Part shown: piece by piece, positions 52,925 to 61,198 of the stretch | How positions within the stretch are numbered: the stretch's first letter is position 1 | Layout of the letters: every line of letters starts with the position of its first letter | Assembly: GCA_945869475.1 (NCBI GenBank) | Contig: CAMBOV010000007.1 | Coordinates: forward strand, 1-64,000 | Reading direction: 5' to 3' | Origin: Singulisphaera sp. GP187 | Lineage (GTDB): Bacteria > Planctomycetota > Phycisphaerae > Phycisphaerales > SM1A02 | DNA: 64,000 nt | Notes under the pieces: model-generated | What the model saw: the letters and a program-made list of their open reading frames with translations, nothing else | Database searches by the model: none | What the model was told of the DNA's origin: nothing | Position numbers and translations under genes: made by a program

Positions 52925-53911
52925 GTTGCCAGTTTGCACGACAGGCTGCGCACCGCGTTCACTCACGAGCACGACGAGTAAGTTCGTCACCATCTGAGAC
53001 TTCTGTTCGGTCGTGAATGTCGCAAGGTTTTTCGCAGCGATCTGCTCGAGCGCGAGTTCGACCATGCTGACGGCACCTTCGACGATCTTGAATCGTGCAG
53101 CCACGACGGCTGCTGCCTGCTGACGTTGCAACATCGCAGCGGCGATCTCTGGCGCATAGCTCAAACTTGAGATCCGACTCTCGAGCACTTCAACGCCAGC
53201 GCCACCGAGTCGGCCATCCAACTCTTCTTTCAACTTGGCGCCTACAAGGTCCGTGCTTCCGCGCAGACTCGCTCCATCGGCGTCGGCGTAGTCATAGTGG
53301 TAGCGGCTCGCGAGATTGCGCAGCGCCGACTCACTCTGAATCTCAACGTACCGCACATAGTCCTGCACCGCGAAGAGTGCTTCAGCAGTATCGACGACAC
53401 GCCAGACGACAATCGCTGCGATGTCGATTGGGTTTCCATCGAGGTCATTCACCTTCACTGGATGGCGCGACCGCGTCGCTTCTCGAATGACCTTTCCCGT
53501 CGCGTCCTTCACCGCTTCGGTGTCGAAGGCGCCTGTCTCGAAGGTGCGAACACGAAGAGTCATCCGCGTGCGCCCCGTGAAGGGATTTGTCCAGTGAAAA
53601 CCGATCTTTCGGACCGTACCTCGGTAGGTGCCGAAAAACACGAGCACGCGGCTCTCGTTGGGACCGACGACGAAGAATCCGATTGCGCAGATGACCAAGA
53701 AAAGAAAACTAACCACGGCAAGGACGCCTAGTGGTGCGTTCTGTTCTTTCACGCCCCCCACGAAGATCGCAATGACCAGAAGCAAGAGGATGCACCAGAC
53801 CGTCAAGATGAACCCGCCAGAAAATGGCAAGAAAGGAAGCTCTTTGAACTTCGCCTCCCCGATCAGTTTTTGGTTTGCGGAGGGCATTGAGATGGTGGTT
53901 GTTGTTGTCAT
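52916..53911 (-). CDS. SPFH/band-7 domain membrane protein
   Basis: A 331-residue membrane-anchored SPFH (stomatin/prohibitin/flotillin-type) protein. Two N-terminal membrane helices (about 37-57 and 65-88) precede the band-7 domain, which starts at VVGPNESRVLVFFGTYRGTV and includes VKVNDLDGNPIDIAAIVVWRV and a helical RNLASRYHYDY-EVLESRISSLSYAPEIAAAMLQRQQA segment. Such proteins form large ring or cage assemblies in membranes. I start at the ATG at 53911, since the preceding residues are low complexity. A 97-bp divergent intergenic region separates it from a small membrane-protein gene. Confidence 0.88.
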   Translation of the reverse strand: MTTTTTISMPSANQKLIGEAKFKELPFLPFSGGFILTVWCILLLLVIAIFVGGVKEQNAPLGVLAVVSFLFLVICAIGFFVVGPNESRVLVFFGTYRGTVRKIGFHWTNPFTGRTRMTLRVRTFETGAFDTEAVKDATGKVIREATRSRHPVKVNDLDGNPIDIAAIVVWRVVDTAEALFAVQDYVRYVEIQSESALRNLASRYHYDYADADGASLRGSTDLVGAKLKEELDGRLGGAGVEVLESRISSLSYAPEIAAAMLQRQQAAAVVAARFKIVEGAVSMVELALEQIAAKNLATFTTEQKSQMVTNLLVVLVSERGAQPVVQTGNSG

Positions 53912-54007
53912 ATGGATTGGCCTCGTGGACGTGATGCTAGTTGTTGGGTGCGTGCGAGCGGTACGATCGCGACTCGTTCGGAACTCACTACCACCCAAGG
54001 ACTCACA

Positions 54008-54412
54008 ATGGCAGACTCAACTACTGGATCATGCGGATCATGCGGATCATGCGACTCAGCTCGGATGCAGCGGCTCGAAGACAAAGTAAGCCGCATGCGC
54101 TTCTGGATGACCATCGGCGCGCTCGTCATCGTTGCAGTAATTTCATTCGCGCTCGGACGCGTTAGCAGCGTTCGAAACGACGGGGAAAAAGGCGGACTAG
54201 GTCGAGGCGGAATGCAATTCTTTGACACCACCGTTCCGAATCCAAATGGTGGACCGCAAGGTGGACCAAAGGGTGGCATGCTTCAGTTTGGTCCAGGAAT
54301 GCATGGCGATATGAAGGTCATCGAACTTCGCGGCGGCGGGAAGATGATGATCAACACCGAAGATGAAGATGGTCTAGACGATGCACCGCCCGCAACACCT
54401 GCCACGCCATAA
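54008..54412 (+). CDS. Small single-span membrane protein, Gly-rich
   Basis: A 134-residue protein with one membrane helix (FWMTIGALVIVAVISFALG, residues about 30-48). Before it is a cytoplasmic segment with a GSCGSCGSC repeat and a short coiled-coil-like ARMQRLEDKVSRM. After it is a Gly/Pro/Met-rich exported part (GGPQGGPKGGM), then an acidic end. The Cys repeat comes from a 9-bp tandem repeat (54026-54052) and could bind metal, but this is speculation. Not recognised. It is transcribed divergently from the SPFH gene, and an inverted-repeat hairpin follows 84 bp downstream. Confidence 0.65.
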   Translation: MADSTTGSCGSCGSCDSARMQRLEDKVSRMRFWMTIGALVIVAVISFALGRVSSVRNDGEKGGLGRGGMQFFDTTVPNPNGGPQGGPKGGMLQFGPGMHGDMKVIELRGGGKMMINTEDEDGLDDAPPATPATP

Positions 54413-54495
54413 GAAGCCCGTTCGTGCGAATCGTCACGCTCGCGCTCTTTCTTATCTCACTCGCTGCAGACGCGCGTGATCAAAAGTTCCCATCC

Positions 54496-54534
54496 AGGTG
54501 AAAAACCTGCCCGATTTGGGCTTCTTTTTCACCT
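54496..54534 (+). terminator. Composite inverted repeat, probable terminator
   Basis: AGGTGAAAAA and TTTTTCACCT are exact inverted repeats enclosing an inner hairpin GCCC-gattt-GGGC. The T-run in the 3' arm fits an intrinsic terminator between the small membrane-protein gene and the FAD gene at 54631. It could serve both strands. The rest of the 218-bp gap (54413-54630) shows nothing else. Confidence 0.5.
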
Positions 54535-54630
54535 AGACAATGGATTCGCGCCCGTCGCCGGGTTGGGCTTCGCTCGCCGTTCGCGACAGAGAATTGTGGA
54601 ACGCAGCGATTCTGTGGGTACTTTGAAGTC

Positions 54631-56346
54631 ATGTCTGAGCCGCTGCGAGAAAACGTCCCGCGCAGAGAGTTTCTGCGCACTGGCTTCGCTGCCGTTGGAG
54701 CATTCATGCTCGCGGCCTCGCCTCGGCGATTCTTTCCGAGCTTCGATGACCTCGCTGCGCGAGCGCCATGGACCCCTCTGCATGCGAGTTGTCCCATCCG
54801 AAAGATTCCAGCGAACACGCTGACCGTTGCAATCGATGGACTGCCCTTCGCGCCGACGTGGTTTGGCGACAACTTTCCAAGTGGAGGATTTCCATTTCAC
54901 TCGCCCGAAGATCCGCCGAGTTGGGCGCAACTCGATGAACGCGTTGATGTTGCGATCGTTGGCGGCGGACTCTCTGGACTCGCCACTGCATACAACATGC
55001 GCGGGCGCGACTGGGTCTTGTTCGATTTGCGTGACCGCTTCGGAGGCAACGCGATGGGCGAGCAGTGGAATCGCATGCCCTACTCGCTAGGCAGTGCGTA
55101 CTTCATGGTGCCCGACAAAGAGAGCGAGCTCGACCTTCTCTACCGCGATCTGGGGGTGTACGAACTTGCGCGCATCGATGCAGGCGATGGATTCCGCGTC
55201 GAGTATGCCGATGTCTTGCTGAGTGATCTCTGCCAGGATTGCACCCCCGACGAAATCGCCGCGATGAAACTCTATCGCGCGGCGGTGACTGACTACGCAA
55301 ACAACAATTACCCAGAGATTCCCTGGAGCGATCCTGACATGCAAGCGTTTGTGCAACTTCTCGACACGCAGAGTTTTCACATGTCGGTCGACACTGCGTG
55401 CGGCGGCGTGACTCCACCGCTGCTCGCCAAAGCGTTGCAGGCATACTGCTACTCAAGCTTCGGCGTTGGATGGGATGAACTTTCAGCCGCAGCGGGATGG
55501 AACTTCGTGGCAGCCGAAGAGTTTGGACGGCTTGTGCTTCCTGGTGGAAACGCAGGCCTTGCGACGCTCTATTGGAAAGAACTTGCGAGTGTTGCGCCGC
55601 GGTCGAATGGTCGGGATCGGCTTCGCGCGGGCTGCCTCGCGACGAATGTGCGGCTCGAGAAAGAAGGCGTTTCACTCTCGTGGCGTGATGCAACGGGACG
55701 CGTGCGCACGCTCGGCGCCAAGCACCTCGTGTACGCCGGATCGAAGCACATCTTCAGGCACATGATGCCCGAGCTCGCGACGATCGATCCAGAAAAGTAT
55801 GAAGCGTTGCATCAGACGCCGACGGTGCCTTACGTTGTGGTGAATGTGTTGCTCAACCGAAATGTGCCTGAGCGCTTCTATGACATTTTTTCGATTCACG
55901 ATGCGCAGTTTCCGATGTACGACGAGTCGTTCGAGACCGATCGGCGCATCACGGATGTGCTCGACGGCACCTTCGCAATCGCGACGCCCCATCCATCTGC
56001 CGATGTCTTGACGATGTACTGGCCGCTTCCGTGGCACACGGCGCGGTTCACGATTATTCAGCCCGAGTCGTTCGGCGAGTACGCGGCGCTCGCAGCGCCG
56101 CAGATTCGACGGTTGCTCACGCTCGTGGGCGTTACCGCGTCAGACGTTGCACAGATTCGCATGGCCCGGTGGGGACACGCGATGCCATACGCACGACCGG
56201 GCGCATACGCAGGCAACCTCTGCGAGACATTGCGGCGACCAGTGGCTGATCGAATCTGGTTTGCGAATCAGGACAATTGGCTGCTGCCTGCGGTCGAGAC
56301 GTGCCTCGCCGAAGCGGCGTGGGTTGCGGCGAATGTTCCTTCGTAG
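54631..56346 (+). CDS. Tat-exported FAD-dependent amine-oxidase-like protein
   Basis: A 571-residue flavoprotein. A twin-arginine signal (Arg11-Arg12 in RREFLRTGFAAVGAFMLAA) opens the protein. The FAD-binding motif VDVAIVGGGLSGLATAYN lies at about residue 105-122 with a following acidic DLRDRFGGNA, placing it in the NAD(P)-binding Rossmann / flavin-containing amine oxidase group. The C-terminal RWGHAMPYARPGAYAGN...IWFANQDNWLLPAVETCLAEA is the second part of the flavin site. It is expected to fold with FAD in the cytoplasm and then be exported. Substrate unknown. It is followed 44 bp later by a cytochrome b562-like protein that could accept its electrons, although only adjacency supports this. 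Confidence 0.85.
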   Translation: MSEPLRENVPRREFLRTGFAAVGAFMLAASPRRFFPSFDDLAARAPWTPLHASCPIRKIPANTLTVAIDGLPFAPTWFGDNFPSGGFPFHSPEDPPSWAQLDERVDVAIVGGGLSGLATAYNMRGRDWVLFDLRDRFGGNAMGEQWNRMPYSLGSAYFMVPDKESELDLLYRDLGVYELARIDAGDGFRVEYADVLLSDLCQDCTPDEIAAMKLYRAAVTDYANNNYPEIPWSDPDMQAFVQLLDTQSFHMSVDTACGGVTPPLLAKALQAYCYSSFGVGWDELSAAAGWNFVAAEEFGRLVLPGGNAGLATLYWKELASVAPRSNGRDRLRAGCLATNVRLEKEGVSLSWRDATGRVRTLGAKHLVYAGSKHIFRHMMPELATIDPEKYEALHQTPTVPYVVVNVLLNRNVPERFYDIFSIHDAQFPMYDESFETDRRITDVLDGTFAIATPHPSADVLTMYWPLPWHTARFTIIQPESFGEYAALAAPQIRRLLTLVGVTASDVAQIRMARWGHAMPYARPGAYAGNLCETLRRPVADRIWFANQDNWLLPAVETCLAEAAWVAANVPS

Positions 56347-56390
56347 GCGCGCGCGCTCTTAAGACTACGAGCGTTACCATCCCAACCCTC

Positions 56391-56975
56391 ATGAAGACAA
56401 CACAGATCGTCGCTTGCCTCGCACTCGTTGCTTGTTCACTCGCCTCGGCGCAGACGGCGCCGACGGCTCCTCCGGCTGCGCCACCTGAAGGCGCGCCACG
56501 TGACATCACCGGCGGTGGACAGTTTGAAGGTCGCGCGCCACGTGCTGGCGGTCGCGCTGGTGGTGCGCAGAGCTTTGAAGCAGCGATGAAGCGCACCGAG
56601 CGCGGATTCGACGTGCTCGAAGAGTCTGCATTCGATGCCGCGTCAAAGACCAAAGATCTCGAGAGCATCCAGGGAGTGCAGGCTGGGCTCGTCGCAGCGA
56701 AGGGCATGTGCTCAACAGTCAAGATGACTGCAGCGGCGAAGGCGAAGTATGGCGAAGACAATGCGAAGTTCGTGCTCGACATGCGCACGCAGCTCATCGC
56801 TGCACTGCAAGACGCAATCGCGCTCGAGCAAGCGGTGTTGGCGAACAACCAGGCCGCTGCGAAGGCCGCCTTCGACAAGTTGCACAATCAGGAGCACGCC
56901 TCGCACGACGTGTTCAGGCCAGCTGATGACGAGAAGAAGAGCGACGCGCCTGCGAAGCCAGCGCCGAAGAACTGA
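56391..56975 (+). CDS. Periplasmic cytochrome b562-like four-helix protein
   Basis: A 194-residue protein: signal peptide (1-20), a Pro/Gly/Ala-rich spacer (21-60), then a roughly 115-residue four-helix domain. Its first helix (AMKRTERGFDVLEE) aligns with the start of E. coli cytochrome b562, placing Met66 at the axial-Met position. The last helix (KLHNQEHASHDVFR) offers His172 (or His169) at the axial-His position. It may therefore bind non-covalent haem b and carry electrons, but the family also includes haem-free members. The tail is Lys/Pro-rich. It lies directly after the exported flavoprotein gene. Confidence 0.65.
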   Translation: MKTTQIVACLALVACSLASAQTAPTAPPAAPPEGAPRDITGGGQFEGRAPRAGGRAGGAQSFEAAMKRTERGFDVLEESAFDAASKTKDLESIQGVQAGLVAAKGMCSTVKMTAAAKAKYGEDNAKFVLDMRTQLIAALQDAIALEQAVLANNQAAAKAAFDKLHNQEHASHDVFRPADDEKKSDAPAKPAPKN

Positions 56976-57218
56976 CGCGAAGCCCGCTGGCTTGCAGAAG
57001 GTCTCGGGCGGCGGAAAACCCCGACTGAACGCCGAACAACTCGCCTCGGCGCACGAACTTGAAGCGCCGTTCGTCGCGAAGATTCTCACAACGCTCTCGA
57101 GCGCTTTCGCGTCGCCTACAGAAACTCGGCCACCGCCCAGTTCCCGCTGGAACGAAACCAAAGGGTGCTGCGAAGCGCGAGAGTTACCGCGCGCCGAAGA
57201 ATGGAAAGGAGCGGGCGC

Positions 57219-57509
57219 CTAATCCTCGGTGGCGCCGAAACTCATGTTGATCACGGCGAAGAAGCCGCATCCACATGCGACAACCACGCATGTCGCGATC
57301 GTCCGCCAGAGCGAGTCTTGCCGCGCGAAATCCCAAATCGCCAAGATCGACGCGACCACACTGACAAGAATGCACAGCGTGATCAAGTAGAACGCGAACG
57401 CGCGCACCTTTCCCGGGTTGAGGAAGCCGCGCGCTTTCTTCTTCGTCTTCACGAGAACAGGCGGGATGAATGTCGGTGTGCTGGCCGATGGCGAATTCGA
57501 GTCACTCAT
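57219..57509 (-). CDS. Small two-span membrane protein, unknown
   Basis: A 96-residue protein with a Ser/Pro-rich N-terminus, a basic segment (VKTKKKARGF) and two membrane helices (AFYLITLCILVSVVASILAI and IATCVVVACGCGFFAVINM). No family recognised. I start at the ATG at 57509, where the membrane-protein-like sequence begins. It lies downstream of prfC on the same strand with a 58-bp gap. The 243 bp between it and the cytochrome b562-like gene hold no gene that I can support. Confidence 0.65.
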   Translation of the reverse strand: MSDSNSPSASTPTFIPPVLVKTKKKARGFLNPGKVRAFAFYLITLCILVSVVASILAIWDFARQDSLWRTIATCVVVACGCGFFAVINMSFGATED

Positions 57510-57567
57510 GCGATGGCTCCTTGTGGGGGCAAGCGTAGTGGCGCCGCGTGAGTGTCGAGGCGCGGCG

Positions 57568-59151
57568 CTAGTCGATGAATGGAATCGGCGAGAGCTCAAC
57601 CCCAGCGTTGCGCGATGAGAACTGCTTCAACGCCCACTCATCGGTGAAGAGCACGACCCCATTCTCGTCGCGGTCGCATCCCAGAATCGCATCGGAGAGC
57701 AAGTCGGGAGTGAACTCAGCCGGCGCCCCAACCTTGCGCCACCAACGCACACTCCTCCAGCGCGCGATCTCGAGGCGCGACTCAGCTCCGTACTCGGCCT
57801 TGAGTCGATACTGCACGACTTCAAACTGTAGTGGACCGACTGCCGTGAGCAATTGGCGCTGTGATTGTGCTGTGCCGAGCGTCAAGACTTGCACGACACC
57901 CTCTTGCAAAAGCTGCTCGATGCCGAGTTGAAACTTTTTCGAATTGCCTGGTTGCGGATTGTGCAGATAGGCGAAACACTCAGGGGCGAACCGCGGAATC
58001 TCGTTGTAGACAATCGTTCGATCTTCGGTGAGCGTGTCGCCGATGCGAAGCGCGTCCTGACCGACGATGCCGACGACGTCCCCTGCGCGACCCTCTTCGA
58101 TCGTCTCGCGCTGCTGACCAAAAAGTTTCTGCGCGTTGCTGAGGCGGATGCGCCGTCCACTTTGCGCATGAACCACTGACATTTCGCGAGTGAACGCTCC
58201 AGAGACGACGCGCACGAATGCAATGCGGTCGCGATGGCGCGGATCCATGTTCGCCTGAATCTTGAAAACGAATCCGCTGAACTGCGCCTCGTCGGGTTGC
58301 ACGAGTCGCGCGCCAGCGGGGCGCGGTCCCGGGCCAACGGAGTGGGCGAGAAAACCGTCGAGCAAGAGCTGTACGCCGAAATTGTTCGCCGCGCTTCCAA
58401 AGTAGACGGGGGTCACTTCGCCGGCTGCGACGCGCGCCTCATCGAAGGTCTCGCCCGCTCCCTGCAAGAGTTCGATCTCGTCGCGAGCTTTCAGATAGAC
58501 GCTCTCGTCAAGTCGGTCGCGCACCGCATCATCATCGAGTGAATGCACCTGTACGGGAGCGACGAATGCACCCGCGCGCGTGCGCTCGAAGAGCGAGACA
58601 CTGTGCGAGAGTCGGTCGTAGACGCCGCGAAAGGTTGGTCCCGACCCGAGCGGCCAATTCACCGGAAACGCCGTGATTCCGAGCACTGATTCGAGTTCAT
58701 CGATAAGTTCAAGTGGCTCACGTGTGGGACGGTCGCACTTGTTCATGAAGGTGAAGATTGGAACGCGACGCTTGCGGCATACCTCGAAGAGTTTGCGCGT
58801 TTGCGTTTCGATTCCCTTTGCTGCGTCGATCACCATGATCACCGCGTCGACCGCGGTGAGCACGCGGTAGGTGTCTTCAGAGAAATCGTTGTGGCCGGGA
58901 GTGTCGAGCAAGTTGATGCGAAAGCCGTTGTAATCAAATTGCAACACCGTCGAACTCACTGAGATTCCACGTTGTTTTTCGAGTTCCATCCAATCACTCG
59001 CAGTTGCCCGTTGCGCCTTGCGCGCAGTCACTGAGCCCGCGAGGGCGAGCGCACCGCCATAGAGCAGCAACTTTTCTGTGAGCGTGGTCTTGCCCGCGTC
59101 GGGGTGCGAGATGATCGCGAAGGTTCGTCGTGGAAGGTGCGTTGGTGCCAT
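57568..59151 (-). CDS. prfC: Peptide chain release factor 3 (RF3)
   Basis: A 527-residue translational GTPase that removes RF1/RF2 from the ribosome after termination, close to the length of E. coli RF3 (529). G1 SHPDAGKTTLTEKLLL, G2 around ISVSSTVLQF, G3 DTPGHNDFSEDTYR, G4 NKCDRP and the RF3-specific domains 2-3 (FVRVVSGAFTREMSVVH, QLLTAVGPLQFEVVQYRLKAEYG) are intact. The ATG at 59151 is the correct start (APTHLPRRTFAIISHPDAG); longer upstream codons lie in the intergenic region with the divergent HD-GYP gene. Confidence 0.96.
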   Translation of the reverse strand: MAPTHLPRRTFAIISHPDAGKTTLTEKLLLYGGALALAGSVTARKAQRATASDWMELEKQRGISVSSTVLQFDYNGFRINLLDTPGHNDFSEDTYRVLTAVDAVIMVIDAAKGIETQTRKLFEVCRKRRVPIFTFMNKCDRPTREPLELIDELESVLGITAFPVNWPLGSGPTFRGVYDRLSHSVSLFERTRAGAFVAPVQVHSLDDDAVRDRLDESVYLKARDEIELLQGAGETFDEARVAAGEVTPVYFGSAANNFGVQLLLDGFLAHSVGPGPRPAGARLVQPDEAQFSGFVFKIQANMDPRHRDRIAFVRVVSGAFTREMSVVHAQSGRRIRLSNAQKLFGQQRETIEEGRAGDVVGIVGQDALRIGDTLTEDRTIVYNEIPRFAPECFAYLHNPQPGNSKKFQLGIEQLLQEGVVQVLTLGTAQSQRQLLTAVGPLQFEVVQYRLKAEYGAESRLEIARWRSVRWWRKVGAPAEFTPDLLSDAILGCDRDENGVVLFTDEWALKQFSSRNAGVELSPIPFID

Positions 59152-59234
59152 GGCTGCAGATTCAGTGAAGAATCGAACTGTATCGCAAAGCCCCCTCAAC
59201 AGTCGCTCGGTGACCGCTCGGTTACCCTCTGAGA

Positions 59235-60944
59235 ATGACACCCCAATCGACGCTGACGAACGAGCCATTCGATGTGCTTGTGGTCGACGACCAACCGATG
59301 ATCATCGAGGCGGTGCGGCGGTTGCTCAGCGACGACGCGCGCGTGCGCGTTCACGGTTGCCAGCGGGCGACTGAGGCACTCGCGCGCGCGACTGAACTGC
59401 GTCCCGCGTTGATCTTGCAAGACATTTCGATGCCTGATGGCAACGGACTCGACCTCGTCGCGACCTATCGCCAAGCACCATCGCTCGCGGAGTGTTCGGT
59501 GGTCGTGCTCTCTGCGACTGAAGATGCGGCAGTGAAGGCGCAGGCGTTCGCACTCGGCGCGAACGATTACATCGAGAAACTGCCTCCGAAAGCTGAGTTC
59601 GTTGCGCGTGTTCATCATCACGCGCAGGCTTCACGTGCGCTCCTCGCGCGCGCTGTGGCGATGCGGGCGCTCGAAGAGAAGGACCGCGAACTGCAGATCC
59701 GCAATGCGATGCTCGATGAGGCGAACGATCGACTCAAGCAAGCGAATCAAGAACTCGTCACGGACATCGGCGCGCAGCGAAAGAAAGTCGAGTCGCTCGC
59801 CTCGGCTGGCACTGGGCTCGCACAGATTCAAGATCTCGACCTGCTGCTCATCACGATCTTGGAAGAAGCCGTGCAATTCGCCGTCGCGAGTGCGGGCGCG
59901 GTCTTTGTGCGCGATGGCACTGAACTTCGCGCAACGACGATTTATGCACATGGCGTTTCGACCGCTGCAGGATCACGCTTCGCGCGCCTGCCCATTTCGC
60001 ACGCGACAGTGGTCGGCGGCGTTGCAGCATCTGGCCACGCGCTGCGAATCGAGAGATTGGATGGCACCACCAACACCCACCACATTCGGCTGCGAAGTCG
60101 TTCGGTTGAAGGTGTGCCTGTCGCACCAGAGGGAATCCTTCCGAGCGAGCCCACGTCGATGTTGATGTTGCCCATCACGCAGGGGTCGAACATTCTTGGA
60201 GTGCTCGCGCTCTGTGATGCGATCGACGACGACGGCTTTTCGCTTGACGACGAGCGGCTGCTGAGACACTTTTCGTCACTCGCAGCGATTGCGATTGAAC
60301 GGGCGCAGACGGCGCGGTCGCTTCTCTTTCGACTCGTTGCGATGGCGGCGCTGCGCGATCCAACAGAAACCGCTGGACACGTGCAGCGCGTCGCTGGAAT
60401 CTCGGCGATTCTCTTTGATTCGTGGGCAACTGCGCACGCGCTTCCCGCGGACGAGCGCGCGCGGCAACTCGATCAACTTCTGACCGCGGCTGTGTTGCAT
60501 GATGTTGGAAAGGTCGCTATTTCAGATGCGATTCTCAAGAAACCTGCCAAGCTCGATGACAACGAGCGAGCGGCGATGCAGCTTCACAGCGAGAAAGGTT
60601 CGCGATTGCTGAGCGAGGGGCTCAATTCTGACCTTGAGCAGTCTGCGGCAATCGTCGCATACTGTCACCACGAAAAGTGGGATGGCACTGGCTATCCGCG
60701 TCAACTGCGCGGCGAAAAGATTCCACTCGCGGCACGCATCGTGGCGGTCGCTGATGTCTACGACGCACTCGGATCGCGACGCGCCTACAAGGAGCCATGG
60801 CCACGCGAAAAAATCGCTGCGCTCTTTCGCGATGAAGCAGAAAAGCACTTTGATCCGCAGCTCGCGCAGATGTTGCTCGATCGCATCGACGAGGTCGAGC
60901 GCGTGCGCGATTCCTTTCCCGACCCAGTTGCGAAGTGCGTATGA
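59235..60944 (+). CDS. Response regulator with REC, GAF and HD-GYP domains
   Basis: A 569-residue signalling protein. REC domain about 13-130, with the phospho-acceptor Asp in LILQDISMPDGNG. A coiled-coil segment follows (about 140-195, LEEKDRELQIRNAMLDEANDRL). A GAF sensor domain spans about 200-370 (GLAQIQDLDLLLITILEEAVQF). A C-terminal HD-GYP phosphodiesterase spans about 375-565, with HDVGK and HHEKWDGTGYP intact, so it should degrade cyclic di-GMP. No sensor kinase is encoded nearby, so its partner is elsewhere. The stop overlaps the next start (ATGA), coupling it to a small membrane protein. It is divergent from prfC. Confidence 0.92.
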   Translation: MTPQSTLTNEPFDVLVVDDQPMIIEAVRRLLSDDARVRVHGCQRATEALARATELRPALILQDISMPDGNGLDLVATYRQAPSLAECSVVVLSATEDAAVKAQAFALGANDYIEKLPPKAEFVARVHHHAQASRALLARAVAMRALEEKDRELQIRNAMLDEANDRLKQANQELVTDIGAQRKKVESLASAGTGLAQIQDLDLLLITILEEAVQFAVASAGAVFVRDGTELRATTIYAHGVSTAAGSRFARLPISHATVVGGVAASGHALRIERLDGTTNTHHIRLRSRSVEGVPVAPEGILPSEPTSMLMLPITQGSNILGVLALCDAIDDDGFSLDDERLLRHFSSLAAIAIERAQTARSLLFRLVAMAALRDPTETAGHVQRVAGISAILFDSWATAHALPADERARQLDQLLTAAVLHDVGKVAISDAILKKPAKLDDNERAAMQLHSEKGSRLLSEGLNSDLEQSAAIVAYCHHEKWDGTGYPRQLRGEKIPLAARIVAVADVYDALGSRRAYKEPWPREKIAALFRDEAEKHFDPQLAQMLLDRIDEVERVRDSFPDPVAKCV

Positions 60945-61198
60945 GCGACTGGGAAGGACCACCACTCACCAAAGTTCGCAAGGTGGCGATTCTGATCGTC
61001 GGCAGTGCAGTGACGCTCTTTGGCGTTGCGCTGCTCGTGCTGCCGGGTCCTGCGTTCATCGTGATCCCCGCAGGACTCGCGATTCTCGCGCTCGAGTTTT
61101 CGTGGGCGCGGAGGTGGCTCGCTCAGGTGAAAGTGTGGGCGAGCAGTGCCGCGCAGAAAGCGCGCGACGCCGTCACGCGCAAGAAGAACCCGCAATAG
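60941..61198 (+). CDS. PGPGW-type small membrane protein
   Basis: An 85-residue membrane protein with one long hydrophobic region (VAILIVGSAVTLFGVALLVLPGPAFIVIPAGLAILALEFSWARRWL). The VLPGPAF...PAGLAILALEF pattern is that of the PGPGW (TIGR02611-like) family of uncharacterised inner-membrane proteins. A basic tail follows. The ATG at 60941 overlaps the HD-GYP stop. Its 3' end overlaps the convergent MBL-rhodanese gene by 26 bp. Confidence 0.82.
   Translation: MSDWEGPPLTKVRKVAILIVGSAVTLFGVALLVLPGPAFIVIPAGLAILALEFSWARRWLAQVKVWASSAAQKARDAVTRKKNPQ

Noticed and set aside
57000-57218. Basic peptides in several frames between the b562-like and small membrane-protein genes
   Set aside because: Fragments looked vaguely histone- or transposase-like but no consistent family pattern emerged.
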